A stretch of DNA of 64,000 nt from Acanthochlamys bracteata (lineage: Eukaryota > Streptophyta > Magnoliopsida > Pandanales > Velloziaceae). Shown here one piece after another: positions 47,192 to 59,950 of this stretch. The notes beneath the pieces are model-generated. The model worked only from the letters and a program-made list of their open reading frames with translations, did not search any database and was not told the origin of the DNA. Both the position numbers and the translations under genes were made by a program. The number at the start of each line of letters is the position of its first letter. Position 1 is the first letter of the stretch. The DNA lies in assembly GCA_019914995.1 (NCBI GenBank), contig CM034143.1:5185501-5249500 (forward strand), in the 5' to 3' direction.

Positions 47192-50100
47192 ATGGAGTAT
47201 GGACCCTCTGATAGCAGTGGTGAGTAGAATATTTCTTGTTTTTGGTGGTTTACAGTTTTTGGTAAGGTCAGGGTTTGCAGAAGATGGAGTTTTGGGGGAT
47301 GGAGGGAGATTTAGTAGATTAGAGTCGAGATGAGTGTTGGAATAGCTCTAAGAGAGTATGTTGTGGAGCTTATTTGGACTTATGGTTCATGGAAACTTTG
47401 TTCGCTTTCGATTTTAGTTCTGGAAGTAGTTATGGAAGTAGCAAGATAGTGATAACTTGAAAATTTTAGGGAGGGATGAGGTTGAAATATTTTGTATGGA
47501 AGTGATATTTGCTGTAGTGAAATTTTCAGATTGTCAACATTCTAGCCATTGATCGATGCTTATTTTGTGGTAGCTTTACCCGTCAACTTATGAAACTTTA
47601 TGTGTAGGCATCTCCGCATGTTTTAGCTGAAGTTGGCTTTAACCTAATTGCACAGATTAGCAGGAACCAGTACCTTAAAACATTTACCTCTAGATAAGAC
47701 TTTGGTTTTCTTACACAATGCACAGTATTACTGGAAGTACTTTTGTAAACGTTCATTTGAGCGCATTGCTTAAGTAGCCATGTTTATGTATGGTGGGGAT
47801 ACTGTTAAGAGTTGAAGTCGATATCAATCAAGTTGCGATTACAAGTTCAGGGTTTCGCTACTTAGCATTTTATTCATTTCAACCTTGATTTCTAGGTCAA
47901 GACCAGTGTGGTTTTGTTATCTGCTAGCCATTCTGCATAGACAAGTTGGTTAAGCTGCTAGAACCCTTAAGTTGCCTCTTTGTGCAAGTATGTTTGCAAA
48001 GTATACCCACTGCAGATTTGTGGCTTAAACATGCCAGCAGAAGACATGACATGTTTCCAATAGATCAATAACATGAGGTTGATGCTAATGTACTATGTTG
48101 TAACTTGTCATGTACCTTTACTTTTTAGTGGTTTAGCATGGTATTGTGTTCACCTCTATAGGAGCAGATAAAGAAAACAGATTAAGATATAATTATCACT
48201 TGATTGATTTAATTGCACAAGCGCTTAACTTTCTGATGTACAATGACTGGGCAAACTTGTTCTCCTAGAGTACTTTGATCATTTTTTGTGTGATCCTGCT
48301 AAACTATTTCCCTTCTAATCTTTCATCAGATCTAAATGGATGTTATACTATTGGACATTCATTATTTTCTTAGTATTCACTGTGGTTCTGATAGTTTTGT
48401 TAGAATGATAGTTTCGAGTTGCAATCAACAGGTACAGATGATGATCTTCCACCATCCCATCAGAATAGGGGTCCTAGAGCAGGACGCGTTATTGGGAATG
48501 GGAGAACCTCTATAGCTCCTCAGTATCCAAGAGTACAAAATGATATGGAGACTCAAATTCATCAACTTGAACAAGAAGCATACTGCTCGGTTCTTCGTGC
48601 TTTTAAGGCTCAATCTGATGCCATTACCTGGGTACATAAATGTCCAACTTGTGAAATAATACTGCATGTTTCTATTAGTATCGGTTTATGCGGACTGTAC
48701 ATCACCTACCTCATGAATTATATTTTCAGGAGAAAGAAAGCTTGATAACTGAGCTCAGGAAAGAGCTGAGAGTGTCTGACGAAGAGCACAGAGAACTATT
48801 GAATAGGGTCAACGCTGATGACATTATTCGGAGAATACGGTGAGAAAATGACGGACTTCCTCTACTTTACATGGTTACATGTAAGGATAATCTGAAACAG
48901 AGTCTTTGAACTCAGATCTCTTGTAATTTGTATTGCTGTTATTACGTAGGGAATGGAGGCAGTCCGGAGGTTTTCGAACGGGTTTAATTAACAATGCTCA
49001 GCCTGTTCATGATGTACCTAGTCCCACTGTCTCAGCTTCTCGTAAAAGACCAAAAACATCTCAGTCAATACCACCGATGTCTGTGGCACCGTCACCTGCG
49101 TTACATACACAACCACCCTTTGCAGCTTCTATGCAGCCCTCAACTTCAGCTGCTAAAAGAGGGCCACCAGTAGGACCAAAGGGCAAGAAGACGAAATCAG
49201 TATGTTAGCATTGGAAATAAGCATGATCCAGTATAAACTATATGCAACAGCTTATTTCTTTGTTTTCTCTTTTCCTGGATATGTCTGACATATTTTGTAT
49301 TATTAAGGGGTCGACGTTGCCTGGTGCTTCTACAATAAAATCAGCACAGCTTCCCTCCACAGGTCCAAGTGGAAGGGGCCAAGCTACAAATAGGGCCACT
49401 GTGGTTCCATCTGATAGCACTGCTTGTGATCCACTCGTAGGTCGCAAAGTGTGGACTAGATGGCCAGAGGATAATAGCTTTTATGAGGCTGTTATAACTA
49501 ACTACAACCCTGCCGAGGTCTGTTTGGCTGTGAGATGACCTTCAATATAAGGCTGTCTGCATATAAACTTACATTTCCAAAATTGTTCTCAGGGCCTCCA
49601 TTTTCTGGTTTATGATATGCACACGGACCACGAAACTTATGAATGGGTTGATCTCAAAGAGGTAACTAGCTCCTCTCTTTGGTCCAATTGGTATCTTATT
49701 CTCTCTGATTCTTCCATCTGATGAGTTTTTCTGCAATCATAACCAAATTATTGAACTTTTGAAGTTTTCGGATTGTTATCGTATAGTGTTAAGCTATTTC
49801 TTTTATAGGTACCAACCTATCTGGGCTGTTTGATTTAAGAGGCCATAAATAAGAAATTTCAAGGACAGAAAGTACTGTGTTATTTAGAGTGAGGAGTTCA
49901 GTTGACTTGGTCCAAATGGTTTGTAATACTGATTTGTTTTAACATAAGTGATAACTTAAAGAGTTCTATGTAGCTTCCTTCTCTTTTCAAGTATAAAAGA
50001 TTTACTGTTTATGAAAATTACTTATCAGCTTCAGGATGAATTGTTCGCACCTTGATGATTTGTGTTAATTCCTTTGTTTTTATTTGTCTTTCTTATGTCA

Positions 50101-51494
50101 GCCTGCTGCGATAGTATCTGCTGTTTGCATACCATTTATTGCATTGAAACAGTGTGTTGTTGTAGCAAGGAAAATCTATTACAATTTTAGACTTCTGTGA
50201 AAGGAAATTGAATGGTTTATCTCATAAGTCTTAGAGGTTTTTTCTTTGTTATAATTTTTTGTCAACATCATTTGTCGTTTGAAATCTATCAAGGTCACTT
50301 GGAATTATTTGTTCTCTCCTGTGATATCTCTTAAAACGTTACATTTTAAGTCTTTATGTTAGCTATTTTGTACTTAACTTAGTATTGGTGGTCCTGGCAG
50401 ATACCTCCTGAAGATATTCGATGGGAAGGTGATGATCCTGGAATTTCAAATCAAGGGGCTCGTGGTGGAGTGGGCCGGTCGTCGAAGAAACCTAGCAGCC
50501 GAGTTGGTCCTCCTATTCCTGGTGCAGGCAGGGGAAGAGGAATGCTCAAGAACCACTCTAAAAAAGAGCTCCCTGCACCACAAAATGGGATTGGCAAAAA
50601 GAATTCAAATGAGATTGAGATTCTTCATACGGATACCTTAATAAAGGAGGTATAACAGTATGAGGCTTTAATGCTATTTTACTTGTATGTTATGGAACCC
50701 TCGCATTAATCCAGTGCTGGCTTTAATTAGGTGGAGAGAGTTTTTAACGCAAGTCACCCTGATCCTCAAGAAATTGAGAAAGCTAAAAAATTGCTAAAGG
50801 TAGGAATGGATTATGCTTAAAGAGTTTGTTAGCTACTATGGTGTTCTTCAGTTAAAAGTATTTTGTATTTTACTCTCACAGGAGCATGAGAAATCACTCA
50901 TCGACGCCATTGCAAAGCTTGCTGAGGCTTCTGATGGTGAGAGTGGTATGTATGCTTTGTAGTCCATGAAATCATTTGTTCCTAAAAGCAAGTATTTTTG
51001 TTTCTTTAAGCAATTTATGTGCATATGCTTTCTAGACATAGTTTTAGTAAGAAGTTCATTAGACACATGATTTTTGAAAGTATACTATTTGAAAGAAGGT
51101 AATTTCTAGCTAGTGTCGTTTCTGTTAAAACGCACTATCTGGAATTTCTTAGGTGCCACACTTCTATTTCCCAGTAATATTGTAATAAATGGTTCAGATG
51201 TTTTGCCTTTGACTATTTGTCGATAAGTACTTGCATTACTGTGTCAATTGTAGCTGCTTTTCATTTATCATGCAAGCATCTTTGGTTGAAACAGAAGAGG
51301 GTGAGCACCCATTGTCACACGGGCAAGCTATGGACCATGACCGGAGCTGGAGGAATAGGCAGTACACAGGGAACCAGCATGGTGCAAATCATGAAGATAT
51401 GATGGGTGGTGGTAGAGAAGGTTCAGATGATCACATGGTCAGAGATGGTGTTGCATCAGGCTATTGCCAAGGTCCTGATGACGATGACATTTAA
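47192..51494 (+). CDS. EML: EMSY-LIKE protein (ENT and Agenet/Tudor-like domains)
   Basis: Ten exons: 47192-47219, 48432-48631, 48730-48839, 48950-49199, 49308-49517, 49593-49661, 50401-50649, 50731-50799, 50882-50945, 51295-51494. They close in frame to 482 residues. The ENT domain is at about 50-117 ([17 protein letters not shown] to [14 protein letters not shown]). A basic Pro/Ser linker precedes the Agenet/Royal-family fold at about 237-302 ([45 protein letters not shown]). A predicted helical segment ([20 protein letters not shown]) follows, and the tail ends GPDDDDI. This is the plant EML family of nuclear histone readers implicated in immunity, flowering and seed development. It could be EML1/2 or EML3/4; the subgroup is not decided. 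Intron 1 in the 5' part is 1.2 kb. The gene faces the SANT-bromodomain gene. Confidence 0.94.
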
Positions 51495-52159
51495 GCTTAA
51501 TCTCATTAACAAAATTTGCTCTGATATTATACCAGCTCATCCTCTGTATGAATCACTTGTTTATTACTTGTTTTAACCCATGCCAAAAAATGTTGTAGGA
51601 TGTTGACCTATTGTAAATTTAACAGGTTAAGATTAGATGTGATGAGGTATTCATGCCCATATCCATCCAGTAAATTATATCTTGGTAGACTGGATGGTTT
51701 TGTAAAATCTTTAGCAAGTTGTAACATGTTCAGTTTGGTTCAGTTTATATTCTGAAGGCTCTTCTCAGCATTTTATGTTGTCAAATATCAAGAACAAACT
51801 TGCTCACTTAAAAATGTATGAACCGTCTTTTAATAAGGTAGCAGATTGCGGAGATTTGCATACGCATCGAAGAAGAGCATTGTGGGATTGCACACTTGCT
51901 GTATACCAGTGTTTATCATTTGTTTTAATGAATCTTTTCCAGTGCTTCTGAGCTTCATGCGTCAATACACGTTGTGTTAGTTAATAAAACCTTTGCTACT
52001 GCACCCTGATCCCAAAAGAAAAAGGAAAAAGCAGAGTGTACAATTACGAGCTCTAACAGAGTGAACATTGAGCTCGTCCTGTTCTGCTGACCTACATAAT
52101 GTACACGTAACTCCTACCTCACACACATAACTACTCCCAGTTTCAGATAAATTTACAGT
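51495..52159. other. Convergent 3' UTR interval between EMSY-LIKE and SANT-bromodomain genes
   Basis: Only 665 bp separate the two stop codons, so the 3' UTRs may approach or overlap. No other feature was seen. Confidence 0.6.
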
Positions 52160-55100
52160 TCATCGCCGTCCGCGCTTTCTTGGTGTTGGTGTTTCTGCAT
52201 CCCCCCTCCATCTCTTGGCTGGTACTGCTGCCGCCCTTTTTGGCGGCCTCCCAATCCTCTTTGATGAAGCATTTTCCTCGGCAGCAGCAGCTGCAGCTGC
52301 TGTAGCACGTCTTGTGGCAGCTCCACCACCATCCTTCCGCCCATCTCCCTTAGCGCCTTTATTTTGCTCCGCAGCTTTGCCACCACTAGAACTTGGTGGG
52401 CTCTTTGAAGAATCTGCAGCAATTCGCTGCTTCACCTTGCTCAAGAGGTCTGACGAATTCCTTTTCTTCGTTCTGCCACCGCTATTATTCTTTGCACTCC
52501 CACTGTTATTGTTGCTGCCCTTTTTCTCGGTCTTAGAAGCTGCTGTCGCCTCAGGCTTATTATCTGTCGACTGCACAGGCGACTTTGCATTGCCAGAAGG
52601 ATTGGAGCTTTTAGCCAGGCCACTGCTTCCCCTGCTCTTGTTAGTCCTGAACCCTTTTGTGCTTGGCAGAGACGATGGTCCATCCCTCTCTTTCTTCTTC
52701 ATCTTAACACTCTTTATCAGCACCTTATCGTCCTCTTCATCCTTCAGTTTCTCTCTGTCTTCTTCTTCCTCTTCTTCTTTCTCCTCAACTTCTCTACTAA
52801 CTACAGGCTTCTCCTCCTTCTCCTTAATCGCCTTGACAGCAATTGAGCTACGCTTTCGGCAAGCAACCATGGGAGCTGACAGCGAGCACACCTTCTTGAC
52901 AAGTGAGGAGCTATTGCTGCCTTCTCCTTTAATCTTCACAGCTGCAGTCAGTGGCAAAGATGGTGCCGATGAGGTGTCATCCTTTGAAGATGGTTTTGAT
53001 GACGATGAGGGGAAGAAAGGAACCATCTCTTTGGTGACCAAAGACCGTAGTTCGGCTGCAGCAGAGAACTCTGAGGAGCTTTTAGGAAAGAAGAGTGATG
53101 CATTAGCACAGAGGAGTAAGAGGTCACGAAAAAGCTCTGCAGGAGAGTAAGAAATGCGGGGATCGAGCTTTGCGCGCAACGTCTGAAGGTCTACGTGCCG
53201 CCGTATTAACTTCCTGTACCTCTGATTCTCCTGTATAACAAAGAATATATCAGACTACAAAAAGCATGCATAACCTAATATCGGTAATTAATTGCAAATT
53301 TAATTTGGCGATCACAAACAAAAAAATTTTAAAACTTAACAACTACTTAGCACACAACAATTGTGATTAGCAGAGAACAAAACGTCTTTCGTGACGCACT
53401 CCCTTAAATTTCGCCAATGCTCCAGTTCATGGATGTACACACAAAGTTATGTTTATCGTTAGACAAACAAAACCACAACGTATCCTTTCCTTCCTGTGTG
53501 ATGGGGCCCACCCAATCGATGAATCACATCACACGACATCTCAATTTAAAACAAAAAATAAGTTGATTTAAATTCAAATAACAAGAAAAAAGGGAACAAT
53601 TATTATAGGTATCTAACTCGTTAAGAAAGCCAGCCTACGATCTTATAACGAGTATAAAGATCCCTTTTCTATTTCCGGAGAAGAACGAGTATAAAAATCT
53701 AGCCTACGAGGTCTAGATCTGTGAAAGAAAATTATTTGTAATAATAAAATGTAAAAGACAAACACTTTCACTTTCGTATTAGAATTAGCCAAATAAGAAA
53801 GCTTAGCTACTTTAAAAAAAATCGATTAAAGAAAATAATGACAAATGAAAGGAAGATTTCGAAGGGAAGAACAATGAACAGTATCGCGCACCTAAACAGA
53901 GACCAAGATAGTGACTCGAAACTACACCACGAGCTCCAACATGTGACTACAAGCGAAAACGTGGAAGAAATCTATTCAGTGCCAAATTATAATCTGCAAT
54001 TTTGTTTCAGTCCAACTCATGACCATCTGATTAAAATCAGAAGGAGATCACGAGTCTGCTGATCTTATCCACACAAACACGCTTGCAAACCCTAGCATAT
54101 TTTTTTACGGCTGCAGTTTTTCAAAAGATTTCTTTCTAGCAATCTATAATTCAGCTGATCTTTAACTATACTTAGACTATAATGAAACTTAGGTTTTTGC
54201 TAATTATCTTCTTTCTGTTAATTTAACGTCTATTAAACTTCTTTCATGTCGCAGTTCACCAATTTTTTCAAGCGCTAGTAGTAATAATTAGTTCAGGTCT
54301 ATCACGTCTTCTCAAGGGAAAAAAAACATTACAAATCAAACGTTTCCCATTCGTTTCCTGTGGTTCTAGCTTTCCTATTACTTTATTTTATTGAAAAACC
54401 GCGTAACTCCTCATGAAATCATAATTTTTCTCGTTCAAAATTTTCCAAGCGTCGTCCTCGCTCGTTTCACGGCACGTTTCCGAAAGCCTTCTTTAGAAAC
54501 GTTTTCTTTTCTTAAAATTAAAAAAACACAAGACAAATTTGAAAGTAGGGAAGGTTGAGAGAGAAGAAAACTGAGTGCACCTGGCTCTCGCGCCGGAGCT
54601 CGAAAACGGCTCCACACACGCTCGACCGAATAGAGTCCATAACTGAAACCAACGACTCAGATCTACTCATCGAATCATCCTCTTTCTTAACAGTTGATGC
54701 AACGTCAGCATCCGGCACAGGTCGAGTCATGGCTCGGCTTCGTCTGCCGCCGCGCCGTCGCTTCGAAAGGCTAACGGAGCTCTGCACATCACTGCTTTCC
54801 TTCGACTCGCCGGCTGACTCGGTCCCCGCCGTCGCGACTTGGACCTGGTCAGCTTCCGAGTTCTCGTCACCTGCCGTAACCGGTTCATTACCCGGTTCTT
54901 GTTCTGGATCCGGAGCGGGAACTTCATGACCCGGTCTCCTCACCTCTTCTTCTTCCCGCTTCAGATCAGTTGAGTTTGATTCCTTGCAAGAACCGCCCGA
55001 GATCCTTCCCTCCGGCGATCCAACGGTTCGGCGGCCTCCATCTACCTCGGGATCCGATCTATCACCGCCTCCTCCGGTCTCCGACGCTCGTTCCCGTTCT

Positions 55101-55802
55101 TCTTTCAAGCGCTTCACTTTTAATTCCAACGACCTTGAATAAGTACGATTTAGCGAAAAACAATTAAGAATTCGGGACTTCCGAATAGACAGGCATGAAA
55201 AATAAAGCGAATAGAGCGTACCAAAAATTGAAATATTCAATATGTGATATAGTTAATAGTTAACTGATACATAAATACTTATATTATAAGCAACATTAAC
55301 TAAAAGATCTCGAGATTATAGAACGATGATATCGAATGGATTAACAGTTAAGGAACAAAGCCGCACTAAAAAAAACTATTGAGATGGAAAATAAAAATTA
55401 TTGATCGGAGCAATACTTGATAGAGTCATCAGAGCGCTTGACTTGAAGCCGGAGCTCGGCAACACGTAGTCGCCGGAGCTCCTCAAGCCAAGGTACTGGC
55501 TCGGTTTCGTCTTCCTCAGCTGCCGTCTCAACGGTGATCTCGCAGGAGGCGACGGCTCCGGCGTACCGACGCTGCAGAAGACGAAAACGTTCTTCACAAC
55601 CCTCGGGAGTGAGCAAATTCAAAGAAGGCACGCGTGAACGGACCTCCATAGCTACGGAATCCCACCGAGCGGCACCGTGACGGCGTACAGCGTACGCCAG
55701 AAGGAGTTCTTCTAACGTTCCCCACCAGATCTCATCCGTTACCGCCTCTTTCGCCGGCGAATCTTCGCCGCCGGCTATCGCCGGAAGATCGCCGCCGGTC
55801 AT
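52160..55802 (-). CDS. SANT/Myb-like and bromodomain chromatin protein with C-terminal AT-hook
   Basis: Three exons on the minus strand: 55802-55417, 55133-54581, 53230-52160, closing to 669 residues. The SANT/Myb-like region is at about 24-80 (IWWGTLEELLLAYAVRRHG, ARWDSVAMEVRSR). A coiled coil at about 104-145 follows (EELRRLRVAELRLQVKRSDD). The bromodomain is at about 290-395: RYRKLIRRHVDLQTLRAKL and FRDLLLLCANASLFFPKSS, with a candidate acetyl-lysine-contacting Asn near 356. The rest is low complexity: mixed Glu/Lys, Ser/Asn and an Ala tract. An AT-hook-like KRIGRPPKR near 640 comes before RKRGRR at the end. Proteins of this architecture are plant nuclear acetyl-histone readers annotated only as DNA-binding bromodomain proteins. 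Plus-strand frames across exon 3 are shadows. The specific family member is not identified. Confidence 0.92.
53231..54580 (-). other. Large SANT-bromodomain intron 2
   Basis: A 1.35-kb intron splits the bromodomain between RRESQ and ENQRY, with donor CAG/GTGCAC and acceptor ATACAG. No coding exon is visible inside. Confidence 0.8.
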
Positions 55803-57370
55803 AGCGGCACATATAAGAAGCTGAAAACTTCCCGCGCTAGGGTTTTCTTTCTCAAATCGGGTTTCTCCCGTGAAGGCGTTTAACCAGGTCTCGCGCTCTA
55901 GCCTCTATCTGTTTCGCTCTCTTACCCCAAAATTTCCTGTTTATTATTTCATTTCTTTCTTATTCACATAATATATATACTGTCAAGCATAAGCCCCATC
56001 AGCTACATATTTAATAACAGCATGCAGGATTTTGAACAAATGTAGCTGCATAGAACTTCTGTAGAAATAAGTGTGATGACGTGGATTATAGTTATTGGAT
56101 AATCTTATGTTTGGATGTTGTGGATTGTTTTGTTTAAAACCGTTTTAAGGAGACGGGCAATCGATGGGTTCAAGCTAATTAATTTTACTGAAAGCTACAG
56201 ACTTCCACATATACCCTTCAATGTATACATATTTACATTTGAAGCAAGGCATTTGAAAATAGTTGAAAAGGGTATTTAGAAATAATGGACTAAATACCCT
56301 TGTTTGGAATATTGATCATCTGCGTTAGCAAACCATCGAACAGGAAAGGCAGCAAGTAATATTTCTAGTAGTTAGAAGTTGGAAATGTGTAAAATTAGCT
56401 AATCCTTCACGAGAATGACAATAGTATCCCTTTAATTATCAGTTAATTAAGGTTTAGATTGTAGTGCTTATTATTAGTTCTCAAATTCACACAGAAGCGC
56501 CCAATTATTATATGGACGGAAATACCCCCGAATGATATTTTTTTCCTTCCTGTTCGGGTAGGTGAAGTGCAGCAGGTATCTTTCGTGGCAGACCGCCACG
56601 GCCCATTACGGACGTATTGCTTGTTCGAGTTATATTTGATCTCCTTTTTTAATTTTTTATTTCTTAAATCATTTTTTACAATTACTTTCACAATTTTATT
56701 ATTTAATATAGTTAAATTTTACACTAAAAAACTTTATTCTAAAATAATTTATTAAAATTCTTTATTTGAAATATCTGTTTAAATTACTTCAAACGTTCTC
56801 TTAATTAACTCTTGAGTGAATAAATTAATAGATACAATGCCTATTTGAGAGTACATTTGATCGCTGCTCCTAAAAAATATCTTAATTAAATTACATATTT
56901 TTAAATATTTTAATATATTTAAAATTTTATAAAATAAATAGATTATATATATAATTATTATTTTATTATTTTAAAATTTTAAGATAAAATTTTTAGAGAC
57001 TTCCTATGTAATTACTTCCGGACGTTCAACGAACAGCTTCGGTTGCAAATCAGTTCATTACGCAAAGCAGATGCCAGTTTGCAACAAATTAATCTGCCAA
57101 GAAAAGTCATAGATTAAAATTTCTGATGATATCATTAAATTTTAATTTTACATTTGTTCATTTCTTCTTTGATAAAATATCATCATATGGTCCGATATAA
57201 TTTTTCTTTAAATAATCGCTACTATAATAATTTGATACTAATAGAATATGATTATTATGTAAACAAATAATAATTACAAATATCAAATAAAATAATTTGA
57301 TGTTATCATTTATAATCGGTAAAATGTGCTTTAAAATATAGTCATGTGAATTGTGTTTTTTATATTTAAT
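55803..57370. other. Upstream region of the bromodomain gene and AT-rich spacer
   Basis: The first ~150 bp are probably the 5' leader of the minus-strand gene. The remainder is AT-rich without genes. Confidence 0.45.
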
Positions 57371-57373
57371 ATG

Positions 57374-57454
57374 ATAATTTTTAAAAGACGGGCTCATTTC
57401 TTTAAAAAAATAATAGAACTTATATGTAATAATTTTTAAAAGACGGGCTCATTT
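57374..57454. repeat. 26-bp direct duplication around GACGGGCTCATTT
   Basis: The word TAATTTTTAAAAGACGGGCT plus CATTT occurs at 57375-57399 and 57430-57454, identical, 55 bp apart. Confidence 0.9.
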
Positions 57455-59425
57455 ATAATCATTTCTTTGTTGTAATATTTATAAAAAAGTTCACATATTT
57501 TTCACAATATATTATATTATACAAATACGATACATAAAATATATCATTACTCATATATTTTATAACTGCACTAATACAACTATAATTATCATTACATAAT
57601 ATCTATATATATATACATATTATATATATTATATAATTATATAGTTATATTAGAATTCACCGTACAGATCCAAAATATACTTTTAAAATACATAATTAAT
57701 TGCTAATGATACTAGTTAGTAAATCCAAAACAAAACATACTACTAATGATACTAGCGGTTGATTGTCAGTTTCTGGATATTCTTCTACAAGCCTTTGTAA
57801 TAGGATGTGAATTTCATTTTTGTTTTTCTTTCATTTGAGTGAAGCTTGTGTTAATATATGATCTCTCTCTTGTACTTCTCTAAAAGCTCAGCAATAATTT
57901 TGGATTGTTGTGTTTACCTTAAGTTCCTAGGTGTGCTACAAATTGGGATTGTTCACTTCTCCATAAGTGATTTTGGAAACAACTTTTTTTTTTGGACAAA
58001 AATTTACTTATGAATAGCTATTTTTGTTTACTTTCTTTATTTTTCTAAATTCACTTATCAATAATTCACATAATGAGATTGTTCACTTCTTTTGAAAATT
58101 TTTCATAAACAAGTTTATTTTTTTACCTTAAAAAAATATATTATAAAAATTCTATGACGTCAACTTTGATTTCATAGTTTTTTGAACAGTTTTGTATTAG
58201 ATTTATTAAAAATTAAATTGAAATAAAATAGTGATAAGCAATGTCAAATTATAGTAATGTTTGGCTAAGTTTTAACTCTTTTTATTTCAATTTTTATAAT
58301 AAATATCCTATAATATTTTATAATTTTTTTAAAAAAAATTTAAAACATATACAAAGTTTACATTATAAAATCTCATTATTATTTATTTTATTTATTTATT
58401 TTTAAAAAATATAATATGCCTTTTAAAAAATACAATATTACATAACAAATATAATTTATTTAAAAATTTTCAAATAAATTTAGTTTCGAAAATATTATTT
58501 ACAAAAGCACTATCTAATAGGAATAACAATATATGATCAGATCCGAAATGCGATCCGAAATCGACCTATTTAATTAAAATTAGGGTTAGAAAATTTGACC
58601 CGTATAAATATATGGATTGAATTAGGATTGAGCAAATTTGACATAATTATTACATGGATCAATCCGGATTAATCCGAAATTGACCCACCAATCTGAATTG
58701 CCATCTCTTAAATAGATAATATTTAATTATTTCTTTCCGTATACTAAAATATTAATAATAAAAATAATTTATAATAATAATTTATAAATTATTAAATTAT
58801 ATGGTATTTATAATTAATCGTTATTTTTATATTTTAGTAAAATAATATAAAATGAGAATTATAATATTATCGAAAGTATTATTATGTAGGTGTTTCTCTA
58901 ATGACGAATTTAGACTTTGTATAAAAATTTTTATCAAAATTTGTTAGATAGCTATGTTTATAAAAAAATTTATCGAAATTATTAGTACGTTATAATTATA
59001 AAAGTTGAGCGTCATCACATATTTTTTAAAAATAAAAATAAAATTTTTTGAATACTTTAAATCGATAAAGATACTTAAAAAAATATATTAATGAGTATTC
59101 ACTATATCTCGTCACTAAAAATATTATTTATTTTTATTACAACTGATATTATAAATTTACTAAAATTTTAAAATATAAAATATAAAATAAATAATTTTAA
59201 TTATTAAGTAAGTCGATTCAAATTTGATCTGATTATTAATAAATTAAATTAAAATTAATAATTTTGATTCATAATAAATTTATAAATTAAATAAATTTAA
59301 TCTAATTATTAAATAATTTGATCTGAAATTAAACTATTAATCCAAATTGCACTTGGTACTTAGCGTCTCTACACCTAACTTTATTTCTCTAGTTTCTTTT
59401 TTTTTTCTTTTTTTTTTTTTTTTAC
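57455..59425. other. AT-rich spacer with family B repeat relics
   Basis: No gene was seen. A family B element ends near 58700 (TTGCCATCTCTT) in minus orientation, and a related relic lies at about 59200-59355. The rest is highly AT-rich. Confidence 0.4.
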
Positions 59426-59950
59426 CCTCATTCCCTCTTTTTCTTTCTTCTTCCTCCCGCGTGCCCGCTTCCGCCCGACCTTCCCGCCCGGGCGTTGAAC
59501 TTTCTTGCCGCCGGCCGTCTCCTGACCCTTCCCTGTTGCTGTTGTTTTTTTTCGCCGTCGCTCAGGCGGTTCTTCGCTCCCGACGACGCGACTCGGCTAA
59601 AACCTAAAACTCCAACGGACGTTTCGTCGTTGCCGACCTGCTAGAATCCCTCCCCTGATTCTTTTTAGCTTTTACCTCCCTCAATTACAGTGAATTGCGG
59701 CTTCGGCGCGGGATTTCTTGATCACCGCCCATTGCGGTCACCGTCTGATTCCGGCCATTGGCCGTCGTTCTTGCTTCGGCGTTCCTCCTTTAGAGCCGTC
59801 CTCTTGCTGCTGCATCTCCTTGCTGTTGAAATCTTTCTTTGGCCGGACCTAGCTATCGCCGGAATCCGGCAAACCGGTGGGTCCAACGGCCGAGGTGAGT
59901 CATACGCTCATTTTATGTCCCTTGAACATGTTGTTGCCACTGAGTAATCC
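59426..59950 (+). other. GC-rich block of unknown nature
   Basis: About 500 bp with strongly raised G+C compared with the flanks, rich in CCG/CGCC words, following a long pyrimidine tract (59395-59420). Two open frames (59347-59607 and 59690-59947) are low-complexity Pro/Arg/Ser/Leu strings without domains. It may be the leader of an unannotated transcript or the head of the repeat that continues to about 62.3 kb. Several CCGGxxAxCGG words suggest CG-methylated repeat DNA. Confidence 0.4.

Noticed and set aside
52215-53150. 311-codon plus-strand open frame
   Set aside because: It lies entirely antisense to exon 3 of the SANT-bromodomain gene and reads as low-complexity Leu/Ser/Pro strings that mirror the Ala/Ser/Lys/Glu-rich sense protein.
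54555-54929. 124-codon plus-strand open frame
   Set aside because: It is antisense to exon 2 of the SANT-bromodomain gene; no domain and biased composition.
59347-59607. 86-codon frame over the GC-rich block
   Set aside because: Low-complexity Phe/Leu then Pro/Ser/Arg, no conserved domain; treated as non-coding pending transcript evidence.
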